NCBI GenBank assembly: GCA_030685235.1
Contig: MU839147.1
Location: 62,001 to 126,000, forward strand
DNA length: 64,000 nt
Source: Copromyces sp. CBS 386.78
Lineage: Eukaryota; Ascomycota; Sordariomycetes; Sordariales; Sordariaceae
Reading direction: 5' to 3'
The position numbers and the translations under genes were made by a program. The notes beneath the pieces were generated by a model. The model did not search any database. It was not told the origin of the DNA and worked only from the letters and a program-made list of their open reading frames with translations. Below are positions 32,077 through 46,000 of the stretch, in pieces (position 1 is the first letter of the stretch; each line of letters starts with the position of its first letter).

Positions 32077-35000
32077 ATGGCGGACAACACAGAGAGCCCT
32101 CCCTCGGCGGGCGAAGTCCCACCTGTGACTAGGAGACAGAGAGCGTAAGTACTCCCCGTCTTCCTGTCTACTACATTTGCTGCCATCATACGCATGCTTT
32201 AGAAGGGCTGCTGCTGCTATCAACATAGCCCACAGCTAATCCATCATACAGACCTACAATTACCATTGACACGACCGCGGTATCTCCACAACCCCAGGAC
32301 TCTCCTGAAAGCGCTCCAAGAGGTGTCTCATACTCGCCTATCTCGTTGGGAGAGGACGCATATAGCCCTACCGCCATGGACCCCATCGCCAGTCATTGGA
32401 GTCCTTCCCACCAACACTCCAACTCTCTAGGACAAAGGCCCGAAATGCGCCAGTCCACCTCTTTCGACAGCAGAGATAGTCGCCCGACAAGTCCTCACAA
32501 TGTCTCCAGCCCTGTTACCTATCGTCCCATGGACCCCCACAACTTCCTGTCGGTCCCCGGCGCTGCTGGCAGGTCAAGACAAAACTCAGTCAACTCCAAC
32601 GATGAGACCCGCTCGATAACATCATCGCAAGGGGAGACGGTTATTGGAGGATTATCTCACCAAGGCGACAAGAATGGCCGCTCCCTGTCCAGCAACACAT
32701 CGGACAACGCTCAAATAATGAACGACCCAGATGCTCTCAAACCAGACCAAGGAAGGGAGGCCGACTTTGAGGTTGTCGATAACCCCTTCGCTTTCACTCC
32801 CGGTCAACTCAACAAGATGTTTAACCCCAAGAGTCTTTCTGCCTTTTGGAAGTTGGGTGGCCTTTCCGGCTTGGAAAAGGGTCTCAGGACTGATAGGAAA
32901 GCCGGTCTCAGCATGGACGAGGTCAAGGTCGATGGGCGTGTAACCTTCGACGAGGCTACTGCCCGTGCATCTGGGAACTCACCCGTCAAGCCCAAGGCTG
33001 CCACCGAAACTGTGCTCGCCAAGACCGACGGCCACGCGGCAGAACATCACAAGAAGCACCATGGAGACGATCATTACACATCGAGAAAGGCCGTTTTCTC
33101 CGACAACAGGTTGCCCGAAAAGAAGGGCAAGAGCTTGCTGGAGCTGATGTGGATCACCTATAACGACAAGGTCCTCATTCTTCTCTCTATTGCCGCGCTG
33201 GTTTCGCTCGCTATCGGACTGTACCAGACGTTTGGCCAGGAACACAAGGAAGGTGAAGCCAAGGTCGAGTGGGTAGAAGGAGTTGCCATTATTGTCGCTA
33301 TCGTTATCGTTGTTATGGTTGGATCCCTGAACGACTTCCAAAAGGAACGCCAATTCGCAAAACTCAACAAAAAGAAGCAAGATCGTCTGGTCAAGGCTAT
33401 CCGGTCCGGCAAAACGGTTGAAATTTCGGTCTTCGATGTCCTGGCTGGCGATGTTTTGCACCTCGAGCCTGGCGACATGATCCCTGTCGACGGTGTATTG
33501 ATTGAGGGCTACAATGTGAAATGCGACGAGTCTCAGGCCACTGGCGAGTCCGACGTCATCCGCAAGAGGCCCGCTGACGAGGTCTACGCCGCCATCGAGA
33601 ACAACGAAGACCTCAAGAAGATGGATCCCTTCATTCAATCTGGTGCTCGCGTCATGGAGGGCATGGGTACCTACCTGGTCACTTCTACCGGTATTTACTC
33701 GAGCTACGGTAGAACCCTCATGGCGCTCGATGAGGACCCCGAGATGACTCCTCTTCAGTCTAAGCTGAACGTCATTGCCGAGTACATTGCCAAGCTTGGC
33801 GGTGCTGCTGGTCTCTTGTTGTTCATCGTCCTCTTCATCATCTTCCTGGTCAAGCAAGTTCCCAAGGACGATCTGTCTTCCGCCGAAAAGGGTCAAAAGT
33901 TCTTGAACATCTTCATTGTCGTTGTCACGATTATCGTCGTGGCCGTGCCTGAAGGCCTGCCTCTTGCCGTCACCTTGGCTTTGGCCTTTGCCACCACCCG
34001 CATGTTGCGCGATAACAACCTGGTTCGTCACCTCAAGGCTTGCGAAGTCATGGGCAATGCCACCACTATTTGCTCGGACAAGACTGGTACCTTGACCCAA
34101 AACAAGATGCAAATCGTTGCTGGTACCCTTGGCACCACCCATAGGTTTGGCGGCGTTGGCTCTGCCGGTGGTCTCAACCCCGAAACTCCGGATAGCCCGA
34201 CTGAGGCCGACATCACCGCAAAGGAAGTCGTTTCCTCGCTTGATGCTTCGGTCAAGGAATTGCTTCTCAAGTCCATTTCTCTCAACTCGACTGCTTTCGA
34301 GGGCGAAATTGACGGTGTCAAATCTTTCGTTGGCTCCAAGACTGAAACCGCCCTTCTCGAATTCGCCAAGGACCATCTTGCCATGGGCCCTATTGCTGAG
34401 GAGCGTGCTAACGCCAAGATGTTGCATTTGATCCCCTTCGACTCTGGACGCAAGTGCATGGGCATTGTTGTGGCGCTTGATAACGGCAAGGCACGACTTT
34501 ATGTCAAGGGTGCCTCTGAGATTATGCTGGAAAAGTGCACCCAGACTCTGCGCGACCCCTCCAACGGCATCACTGCTGGTCCCATGACCAACGAGAACCG
34601 CGAGACCATTTTGAAGCTCATTGAGACGTACGCGAGAAACTCGTTGCGCACCATCGGCATTATTTACCGGGACTTCCCTCAATGGCCTCCTGCCAAGGCG
34701 CGCCCTACTGGAGAGGATAAGGAAGAGATTGTCTTTGAGGATATTTGCAACCAGATGATCTTCGTCGGCATGGTTGGTATCAAGGATCCTCTGCGCCCTG
34801 GTGTTCCCGAGGCCGTCCAGCTGTGCCAGAAGGCAGGCGTCGTTGTCCGCATGGTTACTGGTGACAACAAGATCACTGCTGAAGCGATCGCTAAGGACTG
34901 TGGAATTCTCCATCCTGACAGTCTCGTTATGGAAGGCCCCGAGTTCAGGAACCTCAGCAAGGCCAAACAGGAAGAGATCATACCCCGGTTGCACGTACTT

Positions 35001-36589
35001 GCCCGTTCCAGTCCCGAGGACAAGCGCATTCTGGTCAAGCGTCTCAAGGATATGGGCGAAATCGTTGCTGTCACCGGTGACGGAACCAACGATGCTCCTG
35101 CCCTGAAGATGGCCGATGTCGGTTTCTCGATGGGTATTGCTGGTACTGAAGTCGCCAAGGAGGCATCCGCTATTATTCTCATGGACGACAACTTCAACTC
35201 CATCGTCAAGGCGTTGAAGTGGGGACGTGCTGTCAATGATGCCGTGAAGCGCTTCCTTCAGTTCCAGCTTACTGTCAACGTTACTGCTGTCATCCTCACC
35301 TTCATCTCTGCTGTCGCCAACGAGAATCAGGAGTCCGTCCTTACCGCCGTACAGCTTCTGTGGGTTAACCTGATCATGGATACGCTTGCCGCTTTGGCGC
35401 TCGCCACCGATCCTCCTTCCGATAGTGTTTTGGATCGGAAGCCTGAGCGCAGGGGTTCTGGCATCATCTCGACGACCATGTGGAAGATGATTATCGGTCA
35501 AGCCATCTATCAGCTGGCCATCACCTTGTTGATGTATTTCGGCAAGCAAGGTGTCCTGCCCCACTACGATGACAACGTTACGGATGATCAGATCCAGACT
35601 CTTGTGTTCAACACCTTCGTGTGGATGCAAATCTTCAACCAATGGAAGTAAGTAATGGAATAGTTCACTGCCACTCAAAACACAGCGCTAACCGCATTTA
35701 TAGCAATCGTCGTCTGGATAACCACTTTAACATTTTCGAAGGCCTCACCAAGAACCTGTTCTTCCTGGGTATTTCCGCCATTATGATGGGCGGTCAGGTC
35801 TTGATCATCTTTGTCGGTGGCCAAGCCTTCAGCATTGCCAAGGAAAAGCAAACTGGAGCCATGTGGGCGTACGCTGTGATTCTGGGCGTCATCTCCATCC
35901 CTGTTGGCATGATCATCCGTCTCATCCCCGACCCGCTGGTTGAGCGTTTGGTGCCCGACTTTATCAAGAGGAGGGTTAACAAGACGCCTGACTTGACGGT
36001 GTCTGATGACGAGCGGTTCGAGAACTACCCGCCCGCTTTCGCCGAGGTCCGGGACGAGCTGGCCTTCCTCAAGCAGTTCAAGGGTGGACGTATCAACAAC
36101 CTCAAGTTCGCCATGAAGCATCCTCGCGAGACCTTCATGCCCAAGAGGAGCGCTTCCCACAGCAGGTCAAACTCCAAGTCCAACTCGATCAATGTTCCTA
36201 TGACGCCACTCCGCCAGGATAGCACCGGCGCCGCGCCTTCCATCGCTCCCCCTACACCTGACTCCAGGAGACGGAGCAGAAGCACGCGGTCCAGGTCCAA
36301 CAGTGCTCTCGGAGCATCTATGGTGATGACTGGTATCATTGCTGGCAGTGTTGCCGCGGGATGGGCGCCGTCACCTGTTGAGCGCCGGCCGGATTCTGAT
36401 TTCGGCCTGTTCCCTCCTAAGGCGAGCCCACAGGCCGAGTCTTCGCAATCTGAAATGCAGCACTCGCAGCGATCTCTTACTCCTTCTATTAACGAGGAAC
36501 AGGAGACGCCCGAGGTTGTCCGCAGCAGCGCAGAGCAGACTGTCCCCATCCTCAGTGTGCCCAAGCCACCAGGGAATAGGTCGGCCTGA
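32077..36589 (+). CDS. nca-2: PMCA-type Ca2+-transporting P2B ATPase
   Basis: Exons 32077-32144, 32252-35647 and 35704-36589 give 1,449 aa. Both introns have GTAAGT donors, and the junctions read RRQRAPTITID and FNQWNNRRLDNHF. A Ser-rich cytosolic N-terminus of about 270 residues precedes TM1-2 (VLILLSIAALVSLAIGLY; VAIIVAIVIVVMVGSL). Then come the actuator TGES (453-456), TM3-4 with PEGLP (589-593), the phosphorylated aspartate in CSDKTGTLT (D632), MVTGDNKITAEAIAKDCG and the hinge GDGTNDAP (965 on). Further C-terminal TMs end in GMIIRLIPDPLVERLVP, followed by a tail of about 200 residues rich in Ser and Arg. Family role: ATP-driven Ca2+ export from the cytosol across plasma or vacuolar membrane. 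The adjacency to the sirtuin supports nca-2 rather than nca-3; that assignment rests on memory. Confidence 0.93.
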
Positions 36590-39071
36590 ATGGCGGGATA
36601 TTCGGGAGTAATGGACGGTTAACGGGGAAGAATTTTAGATACCCCATTTTGAACCAGGCTCAACTTGTTTACATTTTCGTCACACACCTTCACTACGTTT
36701 TCCGTCCATCCATACGTTGTAATACTAGATGTACACAACTGTGTTCATCCAAGCACGAAAAAAAAGAGAATGACAGTCAGGTGGGAGAGGAGGAAGTGGT
36801 TAAACAAAAACATTCGCTTGGTTTTATGGGATTTGGCAAGCTCGGCGTTCGAAGTTACAGGCCTTTTTTTGAGCCTTTTGTCCTTCATCTACAATGCAGG
36901 TTATTACCTTGCTGGATATATACTGTACGGAAACAGGGAGTGAGTAGGAAGGGAGAGTCGAGTGACTGTATGGTTATTGAGTGAAGGAAGACTTTGACGA
37001 GTATCGTATGTATACGTTTGTTTAATGCTGTGCGGCAGTAATACTTTTGGGGGAGGCATGAGTGGATGGATAGCAGGAAAGAAGAGAAGGATGGACATGA
37101 GATGAAGACGTGGAATATCGATACCCCTAGTCCACACGACATTCGTTGTACGTATTTGGTTTTTATGGTTCCTTAGTACTGTTAGAGAAAATTAACAGCG
37201 GGATCGACATATGAAGATAAAACCTGACTGTCTGGATTGAAGGTTTCGGTGATGCCTTGATGCGTGATGGTTCTTTGGGATTGATGTTACAAAGCCACTA
37301 TCGCTGCCTGTAAACTGAGGTGGTTGAGTCAGCAGGCTAACAGGAGCTGTTCAAAGGATTACGAACTACAGTGAACGCCCGCCGGTAGACGAGGATCCCG
37401 GAATCACACTCCTACATCATAACCTTCAAAATTGAACATCTTTGCCCGGTAACACAAATCTAAATACATAGCCGGGCAACACGGAACGGTCACGTCACTT
37501 TGTGATGTTTGGCACACAGTCCCGCTGCAGGTTCCGCCCGGCATGTGGTGTGATGGTACAGGTACAGGTAGGGGCGAATGTTAGATTGTTAACAGCTTTG
37601 ATAAGATGGGGATTTCGCAGTGCTTCCCTTAGGTACCTTAGAGGTAGGAGGATCTTCTCGGGACAATGGAAGAGATCCTAGAACGGCCAGGGCTTGAACA
37701 GCATAAAAAGCCAGTGCTGTGTTGTGCAAGCAATTCACTGGAAGTGCAATTGCGATTCGGTTCCATTCACTTGATATTCTACGAAGGAAGGCTGAACCAT
37801 AGCACCATTTGCGGGCTAACGTCCATTGCTGCTGTTTCCTTTTTTGCTTTCTTCTTTGTCTGTTCATTACCTCTGGCCTGTCCAACGTTCATCGTCGGAA
37901 CTCACATTCTTGTCAACACTGGGGGAAACGGCAGATGACAAAGTGCAGGCAGGGTAGGTATTCTCATTTGATGTTCTTTTGCCTGGCAGGACTCGCTGCA
38001 GGCTATCCCATCACTGACGACGATAGGATATCCACTTTCTTGCTCTTTCCGTCTCCCTAAATCGATCGTCTCGTCTCATTGCCCTCATTCAATAACTTGT
38101 CTCTCCCTTTTTTTTCCTTCCCCCAGTCGTCCAGTTCCAATTCCATTTCTCCCTTCTTCCCTTCCTTCCGTTTCCACTTTCGAACAAAGTCGGCCCACAA
38201 ATTCACCGAACCACACAGACTCCCGGTTCAACCATCTCAACGCCGGCCATCCCAAGATTCCCGGAGACCTCGTCGGCGGCGACTTTTCTTGACGGCGCAA
38301 GACAACCACCACCATCGCGCGTTTTTAACCACTTCTAATTTTCCCGGTTTTGGGTACTTTCACCCCCATGTAACTCTTTTAAACTCCATTTCTTGAGCCC
38401 TCTGAATCATCATCGGTCTTAGCGGCCCCATTTCACACCTCTTCACCACCTCTTTCTGTCTTGGGCGTCTCTTTGCCACTTCCATCCACAAGGGTATCTC
38501 GGAACTTCCGCACAGTCAAGATTCTCTTGCCAGGGCAACCAACCGGGAACTGGGGCAACTCAGAGTTTCACCTTACAAAATTGCTTCATCAACTTTCCCA
38601 CCTCCTCCATCAAAACACGGGACTGACGACAAGGACGCAACCACCACCTTCTGCTTCCCCCTCTCTTCCCTTTCTGCCTGCTGCGTGCGCGTCACGACTT
38701 TTGCGTTAGGCAACCTCGTCGTCACCTTTGACCTTTCTGAGAGCAACAACGACACACACACACAACTTCTCACACCTCTCACGCAGACGGTTACGGTCAC
38801 CCAAACGCACTAAACTCTTGACCACCTCATCATCCGTCATTCACAATCACAACACACACACACACCCCTGCCTTATTTACCTCATTAACTGTCGAACCCA
38901 CACCCGGTGCCTTCACCGCTCAACGCCTCAAAATTACCTTGAACCCATATCCCTCTCATCATCGCTGTTTCCACCGACGCCCTCCATAAAACAGACGCAA
39001 GCGGTATATAGGATTACCGGATTTTCGAACTTCCCAAAAAGCCTGAAAGAAAGAGCGCAGAAAGAGCAGAA
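36590..39071. other. Intergenic region and long leader of the sirtuin gene
   Basis: 2.5 kb between same-strand genes. 36,590-37,200 is the 3' side of the ATPase gene. From about 38,050 to 39,070 the sequence becomes strongly C/T- and CA-rich (CCACCACC, an ACACAC run near 38,750-38,764 and another near 38,853), typical of a Neurospora 5' leader. No separate gene is supported. Confidence 0.55.
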
Positions 39072-41374
39072 ATGATGGATCCCTCGCGTCGCGGGGTCGT
39101 CAACGGCGCAGGGGCCGCCGCCGCAAATGGCAGCAGCGGCCACAGCAGTAGTAGCGGCAGCGGCAGCAAACAGGGCAACAACAACAAGAACAACAACAAT
39201 AACAATAATAACAGCGCCACCGCACCGAAAAAGTCGAGCAGAATGAAGGAGGTGGTTAACTACGACGACAAGAGGCATTTGCTCGATTTGGAGGATGACA
39301 TTGCGCACCCGGTTGCGCACCCGGTTGCGCACAGGCAGCTGAACGAGCTGGAGGAACACATCAACGATCTCCATGAGTCGTGCTGGGAGACGGAGTCTAT
39401 TTTTGAGGAGATCTTGGAGGATATCACGGAGGACAAGTTTTTTACTGATGGTAAGGTTTTCGCACCACATCACATTCCTCAAACAGTCTCAGTGTCAGAT
39501 ACCGGGATTCGCGGGTTTTGTTTCTTTTGGGCGAGCCTTTGGTGGCCTTTGCAGGTGCAAACGGGTTATTTTGAGGCTCTTACAGCTCTATGAGCTGAGG
39601 ATAAAATGGGTGCGGTGTGGGAGGGGTATAAAATCATTGCGTCGGAAGCGGCGGAAAGAGCGAGGAAACCTGGGTGCCTTGGTCAAATGCTGTCAAGCAA
39701 AGAATTACGCTAACCATGAATTGCTTTTTAGATCCTGAAGCCTGTACTGCGGAGGAAGCGGTCGAGTATCGACGACTTCTTAGACTGGTCGGACCTAAGG
39801 TGTTCGTCCAGCGGACCGTAGACGCAGGTGTCATTCCCATCAAGAAGCTCCTCACAGCCTTTGGCATCCGTCCGCCCGCCTTCCTGGAAGGCGCCGGCGA
39901 CGATGCCTATTTCAGCCTTCTCACGCTGGCTATGACCCGGGAGATCCAAAAGCGGGCAAAGCTGATGAAATACAACACCATTGACGACGCCGTGGAGCTG
40001 CTCAAGCGGTCCAAGAACATCATCGTCCTCACTGGCGCCGGCATCTCCACCTCGCTTGGAATCCCCGACTTCCGCTCCAAGGGCACCGGTCTCTACTCCA
40101 AGCTCGAGCACCTCGGCCTCAGCGATCCGCAGGAGGTCTTCGACATCAACATTTTCCGCCAAGACCCCAACATCTTCTACTCGGTCGCGCGCGACATCCT
40201 GCCCAACACGGAGCGTTTCTCGCCCACGCACGCCTTCATCGCCCTGCTCCAGCAAAAGGGCAAGCTGCTAACCAACTACTCGCAAAACATCGACAACCTC
40301 GAGGCCAAGGCTGGCATCCACCCGGACAAGCTCGTGCAATGCCACGGCTCCTTTGCCACCGCCACCTGCGTGAAATGCGGCTACAAAGTCCCCGGCGAAT
40401 CCATCTTCCCCGAAATCAAAGCCGGCCGCATCCCCCGCTGCCGCAAGTGCGCCCAAGGCAGTCGCACAACCAACAACTCGTCGCGAAAGCGCAAGCTGGC
40501 CCGCGACGGCACCGAGAAGAAGCCGCGCCGCGTGAAACCGGGCGAGTACGACAGCAACTCGGATTCCGAATTCGACCACAGCAACACCAACCACTTCTCT
40601 TCTTCCGATATCTACTCGTCCGAGCACGGCTCCAACACCATGGGATGCGGGGTTATGAAGCCCGACATCACCTTCTTTGGCGAAGCGCTGCCGGACGAGT
40701 TCTCCACCCGTTTAACGGAGCACGATCGCGACCTGGTCGATCTGGTGATCGTCATCGGCACCTCGCTTAAAGTGGCGCCCGTCTCCGAAGTCGTCCCCTT
40801 TTTACCGCCGCACATCCCGCAGATCTACATCTCCCGCACCCCCGTGTCACACGTGAACTTCGACATCGACCTCCTCGGCGACTGCGACGTGGTCGTTTCC
40901 GAGCTCTGCAAGCGCGCCGGATGGGATCTGCAGCATGAGATGATTCCCGAGGGCCAGGTCATCAGGACGGAGCTGGCGGAGGGGTATAATTCCCGCCATG
41001 TGTTCACGCAGGTGGAGCCCAAGCCGAAGCCGACGATTGTGGCGGAGATAACACAGCATACACCGAAAGAGGTGGCGAAGGAGCAGAGGGAGGCGAATCG
41101 TGAGGAAAGAAGACGCAAAAGAGAGGAGAGGGAAAGGGAGATGAGGGAGCAGGAGGATATTAAGACTGCGGCGGAACGGGTGAAAAAGTTGGAGAAGAGG
41201 GCGGAGAAGGAGAGGAAGAGGGAGATGAAGGAGAGGGAGAAGGAGGAGGGTCTCAAAGAGAAGGAGAAGGAGGGGAAGAAGGAAAAGGGCACAAAGGAGA
41301 AGGGAAAGGGACTGGAAAAGGAAAAAGAAAAGAGGAAAGAGCAGAGGAGTGGCGTTTCTACTGGTTCTGAGTGA
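39072..41374 (+). CDS. nst-1: Sir2-family NAD+-dependent deacetylase (class I sirtuin)
   Basis: Exons 39072-39450 and 39732-41374 give 673 aa. The 281-nt intron has GTAAGG, GCTAACC and TTTTTAG, and the junction reads FFTDDPEAC. The N-terminus has Gly/Ser/Asn low complexity and a HPVAHPVAH repeat. The catalytic core holds [17 protein letters not shown] (227 on), YSQNIDNLE, the catalytic histidine in QCHGS (H331), the zinc cysteines C339, C342, C363 and C366, and [19 protein letters not shown]. Between the zinc module and [14 protein letters not shown] sits an insert of about 60 residues with a basic [16 protein letters not shown] nuclear-signal-like stretch followed by acidic Ser/Asn-rich sequence. 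The last 110 residues are an almost pure K/E/R coiled-coil-like tail. Family role: histone deacetylation and silencing in the nucleus. Confidence 0.93.
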
Positions 41375-42152
41375 TCAGAACACAGAAAGAGGAAGAAGCA
41401 TTGGGTCGGTAAAGACAGGTATGGATGGAATGGTAGGATTTGGGAATGGCATGGTTCGGATCGATATTTCAGTCATAAGTCATTGCTCGAGGCGTTTTAC
41501 GGGTTCATTCGACGCTGGTTATTTCGCATCATGGTAGAGCTGGGATGGGATTACTAGGTATACCACAAAGTCACACACGGAGGACGAAAAAGAACAAGGT
41601 TGAAAAGACAGAGTGGATGTTTGAGTAGCAGTGCGTTTATTTACGAGCCTGTCGCCATCACTTAACAGTTTTGTTTTCTATACTGGGAGGGAGGAAGTCA
41701 TCGTTAACCTCAATCAGATGAAAGAGGAAGAAAGAGAAAAGATGAGATGAAGGTACAAACAAAAGTAATGTTATATGATCGATACCCACACGCAGTTCAG
41801 TTCTTACTCCGTCCGTTACCACTCGTCGTCCATTTTGCATTCTTTTAACCAGCCGAATCGTCCTTGCGTTCGTTACCTACTAGAATAATAATCATCCAAA
41901 CTGCCTACAACCTGCCACTACTTTATTACCGACACATCTCACAGTTTTGAGCAATTATGATGCCTACGACGGAACAATGTCGTACGGAGGAAGATGTCAT
42001 TGACGGCAGGCAGGCAGACAGACAACAAAACAACACCCAAAAGAACCGCAAAAAAAAAAAAAAAAAAAAAAGTTGCTATTCACCAACGCCAACAAAGGAG
42101 AAGTGGAGCAGTGAAAGGAGAAGCAAAAGAAATGGCTTAATGATTTGATTGA
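41375..42152. other. Intergenic, A22 tract, no gene seen
   Basis: 0.8 kb containing the sirtuin 3' UTR and an A22 tract at 42050-42071 about 80 bp downstream of the tRNA 3' end on the tRNA's strand. No ORF of interest. Confidence 0.6.
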
Positions 42153-42224
42153 TGCCCACAGCCAGAATCGAACTGACGACCTCATCATTACTAGTGATGC
42201 GCTCTACCACTGAGCCATGCGGGC
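42153..42224 (-). tRNA. tRNA-Thr (anticodon AGT), intronless
   Basis: The 72-nt cloverleaf folds cleanly. The acceptor stem GCCCGCA/TGTGGGC has one G-U, and the discriminator is A. The D-arm is GCTC-AGTGGTA-GAGC. The anticodon stem CATCA/TGATG encloses loop CTAGTAA with anticodon AGT. The T-arm is GTCAG-TTCGATT-CTGGC. Box A (TGGCTCAGTGG) and box B (GTTCGATTC) internal promoter elements are present. AGT (inosine-modified in vivo) reads ACU/ACC threonine codons. No intron and no encoded CCA. Confidence 0.95.
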
Positions 42225-43052
42225 TTTTATTGGGCAATTGTTATTTTGTGTTTCTACACATTGAGCTCAAGAATGCAGCATCACATCACAATCAATGGTA
42301 ATGGCGAAATATTGGTTGATGTCAACAACAAAAAACACACAGGTAGGTGTTTTGTAGTTCTAGACGATGATAGTGTTGATTCTATCAGATATCTACTTAT
42401 TGACCCCGTATTCCTAAAGGGGAGCGCTATGCTATGCTATCTAATCGCCTTCACCATCGGGCTGATGATGATGATTATAATAATGGAAACAAAAAAAAGA
42501 TATACATTACGCTCAAAGCGCTGGCTGGCTGGTTGGTGTTCAACCGAATGAATATTCTAATGGATTACCAACCTGTGTCGACTAAGCAAACATCTATCGA
42601 TATGGTACGTAACTGAGCAGTGGTGAGGTGATTGATGAAAGGATGTGTGTGTGGCACTATAAGAAGACAATAAGGAACGAGACTAACTGCCCGCTTCTCT
42701 TTCAATTTTAATCCATCTTGGGAGATATTCTAGAAATGGCTGTGGCTGGCTACCTATGCTGGCTTTGCAGCCTATGCCAAACGCATGATACCAATGCCAT
42801 GGCCATGGCCAAGAGTGATACCAGGTAACGCTATCCTATCCTATCATATCTTACTGCTAATCAGCCCTCCAAAGCTGCAAAAGGTTCAGTTGGTATAACG
42901 CCCCAAGACAGCATGCATATACCTAAACGCGAATTTCCTGGTAACCATTCCATGCCAGCCATCGCAACCATTCCAACCATAAAACCAACCAACCAAAGCC
43001 AATAAATACCCTTCTAGAACCAAGGAGCCGCTCAAGGGACGGACCGGGCCGA
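42225..43052. other. Intergenic, no gene seen
   Basis: 0.8 kb between the tRNA 5' side and the Dna2 stop codon. It contains short iterations (CTATG at about 42,430; CTATC at about 42,830) and CAACCAA words near 42,985. No ORF of interest. Confidence 0.55.
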
Positions 43053-46000
43053 TCAAAACCTCCCACCAGTAATCTCATTCATAATATCCCTCATAATCGG
43101 CCGTCCCTTCATGATCGCCCGCTCGCTGATTCCGATGCGCTTGGGGTTATGTTTCCCTCCAATGGACCCCTTCTGACTCAAGTCCTGCTGGGATCCAACA
43201 TTCTCCTTCCCCTGACTTTGTTGTTGCGTCCCCGATCCAAACTGCAACTTCGACTGGACTTTATAACCCAGTTTCCCCACCTTGGCATTGGCCCTCTTAG
43301 ACGGGCTCAATGCCGACCCCTTCCTGGGCGACGCCAATTTGAATACGGGGTTAGGTTTCCTCGGACTCAAAGCGTCGGCAGCAGTGGAAGCAGCGGGGTT
43401 CGCATCCGCGAATCTGTGGCCCTCTAGAGCGCCGGGCCGGAGTTCGTACACCCAGTTGCGATCTTCCATCATGCGCACGAAGCGGGCGAGCATTTCGCCT
43501 CCTTCTGGTTCTTTTTGTGTTTCTCCTTCGTCTGATTTCTTATCACCGTGGTGGTCACCGTGGTAACCACCGGTAGTAGTGGTGGTCTCTCCCAGCTGCT
43601 CGGGACTAGCGATTGCTGAAGGAGACCCAGCCACCGACGACGACGCCCCACGCAAAGTCTCGCGGCTGCCGACGACAAGTAGCTTGGTCTTCGCCCTTGT
43701 AAACGCCACATTGATCCTCCTCCAATCTTTCAGCAGTTCACCAATACTGCACCCCTCGTTACTTCGCACCAGGGACAACACCACCACGCTCTTATCTCTT
43801 CCCTGGAAGCGATCAGCAGTGTGCATCTCGATTTCTTCAGCTGCGACTTTGACGCCCGCTCGCATCGCTCCTGCGCTACCGCCTAGAGTGTTCTTGAGGT
43901 TATGCTTGAGCAAGGCGAGTTGAGAGCGGTAGTGCGTCATCACGCCGATTTCGGAAGCGGGCACGCCGACCGTGAGCAAAGAGTCGACCAGTTGGCAGAC
44001 GATCCGGGACTCGAGCGGGTTGATGATGCGCTGCCCGCGAGTGGACTTCTCTTCGCGCGAGTGCGGGAGGAGGGAGTCGGTGTTAATGAAACGGACGCGT
44101 GCGGAGGGGTCGAGGAGGTCGCGGAGCCAGCACGTGGTTGGGGAAGGGGAGGGGCAGAAGGAGAGTTTATCTCCTTCTTTGACGGTGGTTTGTTGGGAGT
44201 GGGCGAGGAAAGAGTCAGCGTCAAAGTGCTTGGTCGCTAGAGCGTCCATGTCGGGGATCTCGAGGGATGTGGTGCGCAGCGCTTCGGTGCCGCATTTTAA
44301 CCGGCCGTTGTAGATGAGCGTGTTGGAGAGGGTCATGATGTCTTCGCACATGCGGTATTGGTGTTCGAGGTTGACCACGCTTTGGGGGTGTTTCTCGGAG
44401 AGGAGCTTGAATAAGCTCACATCGAGACCCCCGAGACGGGCCTCCTCGTTTTGCACGAGAGGGGGGAGCTGGTTGTGGTCACCAACTAGGACGAACTTGC
44501 GTGCCATGCGGATGGGGCCGAGACAGATGGGCAAAGTGATTTGGGAAGCTTCGTCGACGATGCAGTAGTCGAAGATGCGCTCGGCGAAGACAGGGTGGTT
44601 GATACCCAAACAAGTCGTCGCCACAATCGGAGTGTCGTTCCAGGCCTCGTGGATCTCTGAAAAGGAAGTCTTGGGCACACCGGCGAGGGTGGCGAAGGAG
44701 GGAACCTCAGGGTGAACCTTGACGGGGGGACCAAGACGAAGAATCGGAATGCCGTCATCCTTGAGCTTCAAGAGAATGTTGTCCACGGCGGTATGGGTGT
44801 AAGAAGTTAACAGGACTGTCTTCTTCTGTGCAACCAATGCACGGATTATGTGCGCAATGGTGGTAGTCTTGCCTGTACCAGGCATACCAAGCACTAGGGC
44901 ATAGTCCTGAGCAGACATGACCTTCTGGACAGCAGCCTTCTGATCGACGTTCAGGCCTTGGCCCGATGCGGTAGAAGGAAGCATGTACTGCGTTGGCACA
45001 TCCTTGAATCGCGGGGCATCCAGATCGACCACCAGCCTTCGGATCTGCCTAGACCCAAAGACTCCATCAGCCATTACCTGGACTAGGTTGTTGCGTACCG
45101 TTGCCATGCCGTTGCTGAACTCATCCTTGTCCAGACGGTAGCGGACCGGACCAGCTTCTGCGTCCTCCGGGGTGTTATCACCGGAGCCAGGAACCTGCAT
45201 GATGCTGGCAAAGACCTGGTTATCGGCCTCATTGAAGCCCGGCTGCCGGACACGCGCATTGTGCAGTCTTCTGTCCACCGCGACAGCGATGCGAGTCTTT
45301 CTGACTGAAGTGACATAGCCCAGCGCAAGTGCAAAGTGACCTTGTTCGTCAGAAATGACAATGGGCTCGCCCACGGTCAGCTGCGAGTCCAGGAACGAAA
45401 AGCCGGGAGGAGGCTTTTCCTTGATGAAGGTGTAGGCGAAACGGTTGGTCTTGCCCATCTGCTGGTGATTCTCGTATGCCGAGCCCTCCTCGATGATGAC
45501 ATTGGCGAAGCATCGTCCCACCTTCTCCCGCTCTGTACTAATCATAGTCCATAGCTCCCGGCGGAGCTTTTGGCTTTCCTTTTCCTCCTTGGTTAGAAGT
45601 TCTTCCCATTTCAAGAAGAACTCCTTGTGAACGGGGTTGAGATGCTGGACAACTTCATTAAACTTCTCGTTCATTGCGCTCGTCTCTCCATCTCCATCAT
45701 CAGCAAGCTTGTGATAGATGAAACATGTCGTCTGGGCATAGCATCTGCCGCATGCATTCTTGTTCCTCTTCATCGGAGGAAGCGTGACGCTGCGCTCACG
45801 AATGTAGCAAGCAAGCTGGTTGCGTTGCATGATCATGTGGCGGATCTCGTGCCTGACGGCGGGAATGCGCAGCGTCTGGGATGTCTCCATGTAGTACAAG
45901 ATACCGTAGACAATCTCAATATCGTAGCGATCCGAGAGCAGCAGGTTGTAGAGTGCTGTTTGCGCCTGATGGTTGCTATTGACATTTTTGCCGGTCTTGA

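Noticed and set aside
32979..35678. 899-codon open frame antisense to the Ca2+ ATPase gene
   Set aside because: It lies exactly opposite the codon-biased ATPase exon, has no domain features, and is a typical mirror ORF of a highly biased gene.
42153..42224. Alternative reading of the tRNA as tRNA-Met or tRNA-Val remnant
   Set aside because: The seven-base anticodon loop CTAGTAA with perfect stem fixes the anticodon as AGT (Thr).
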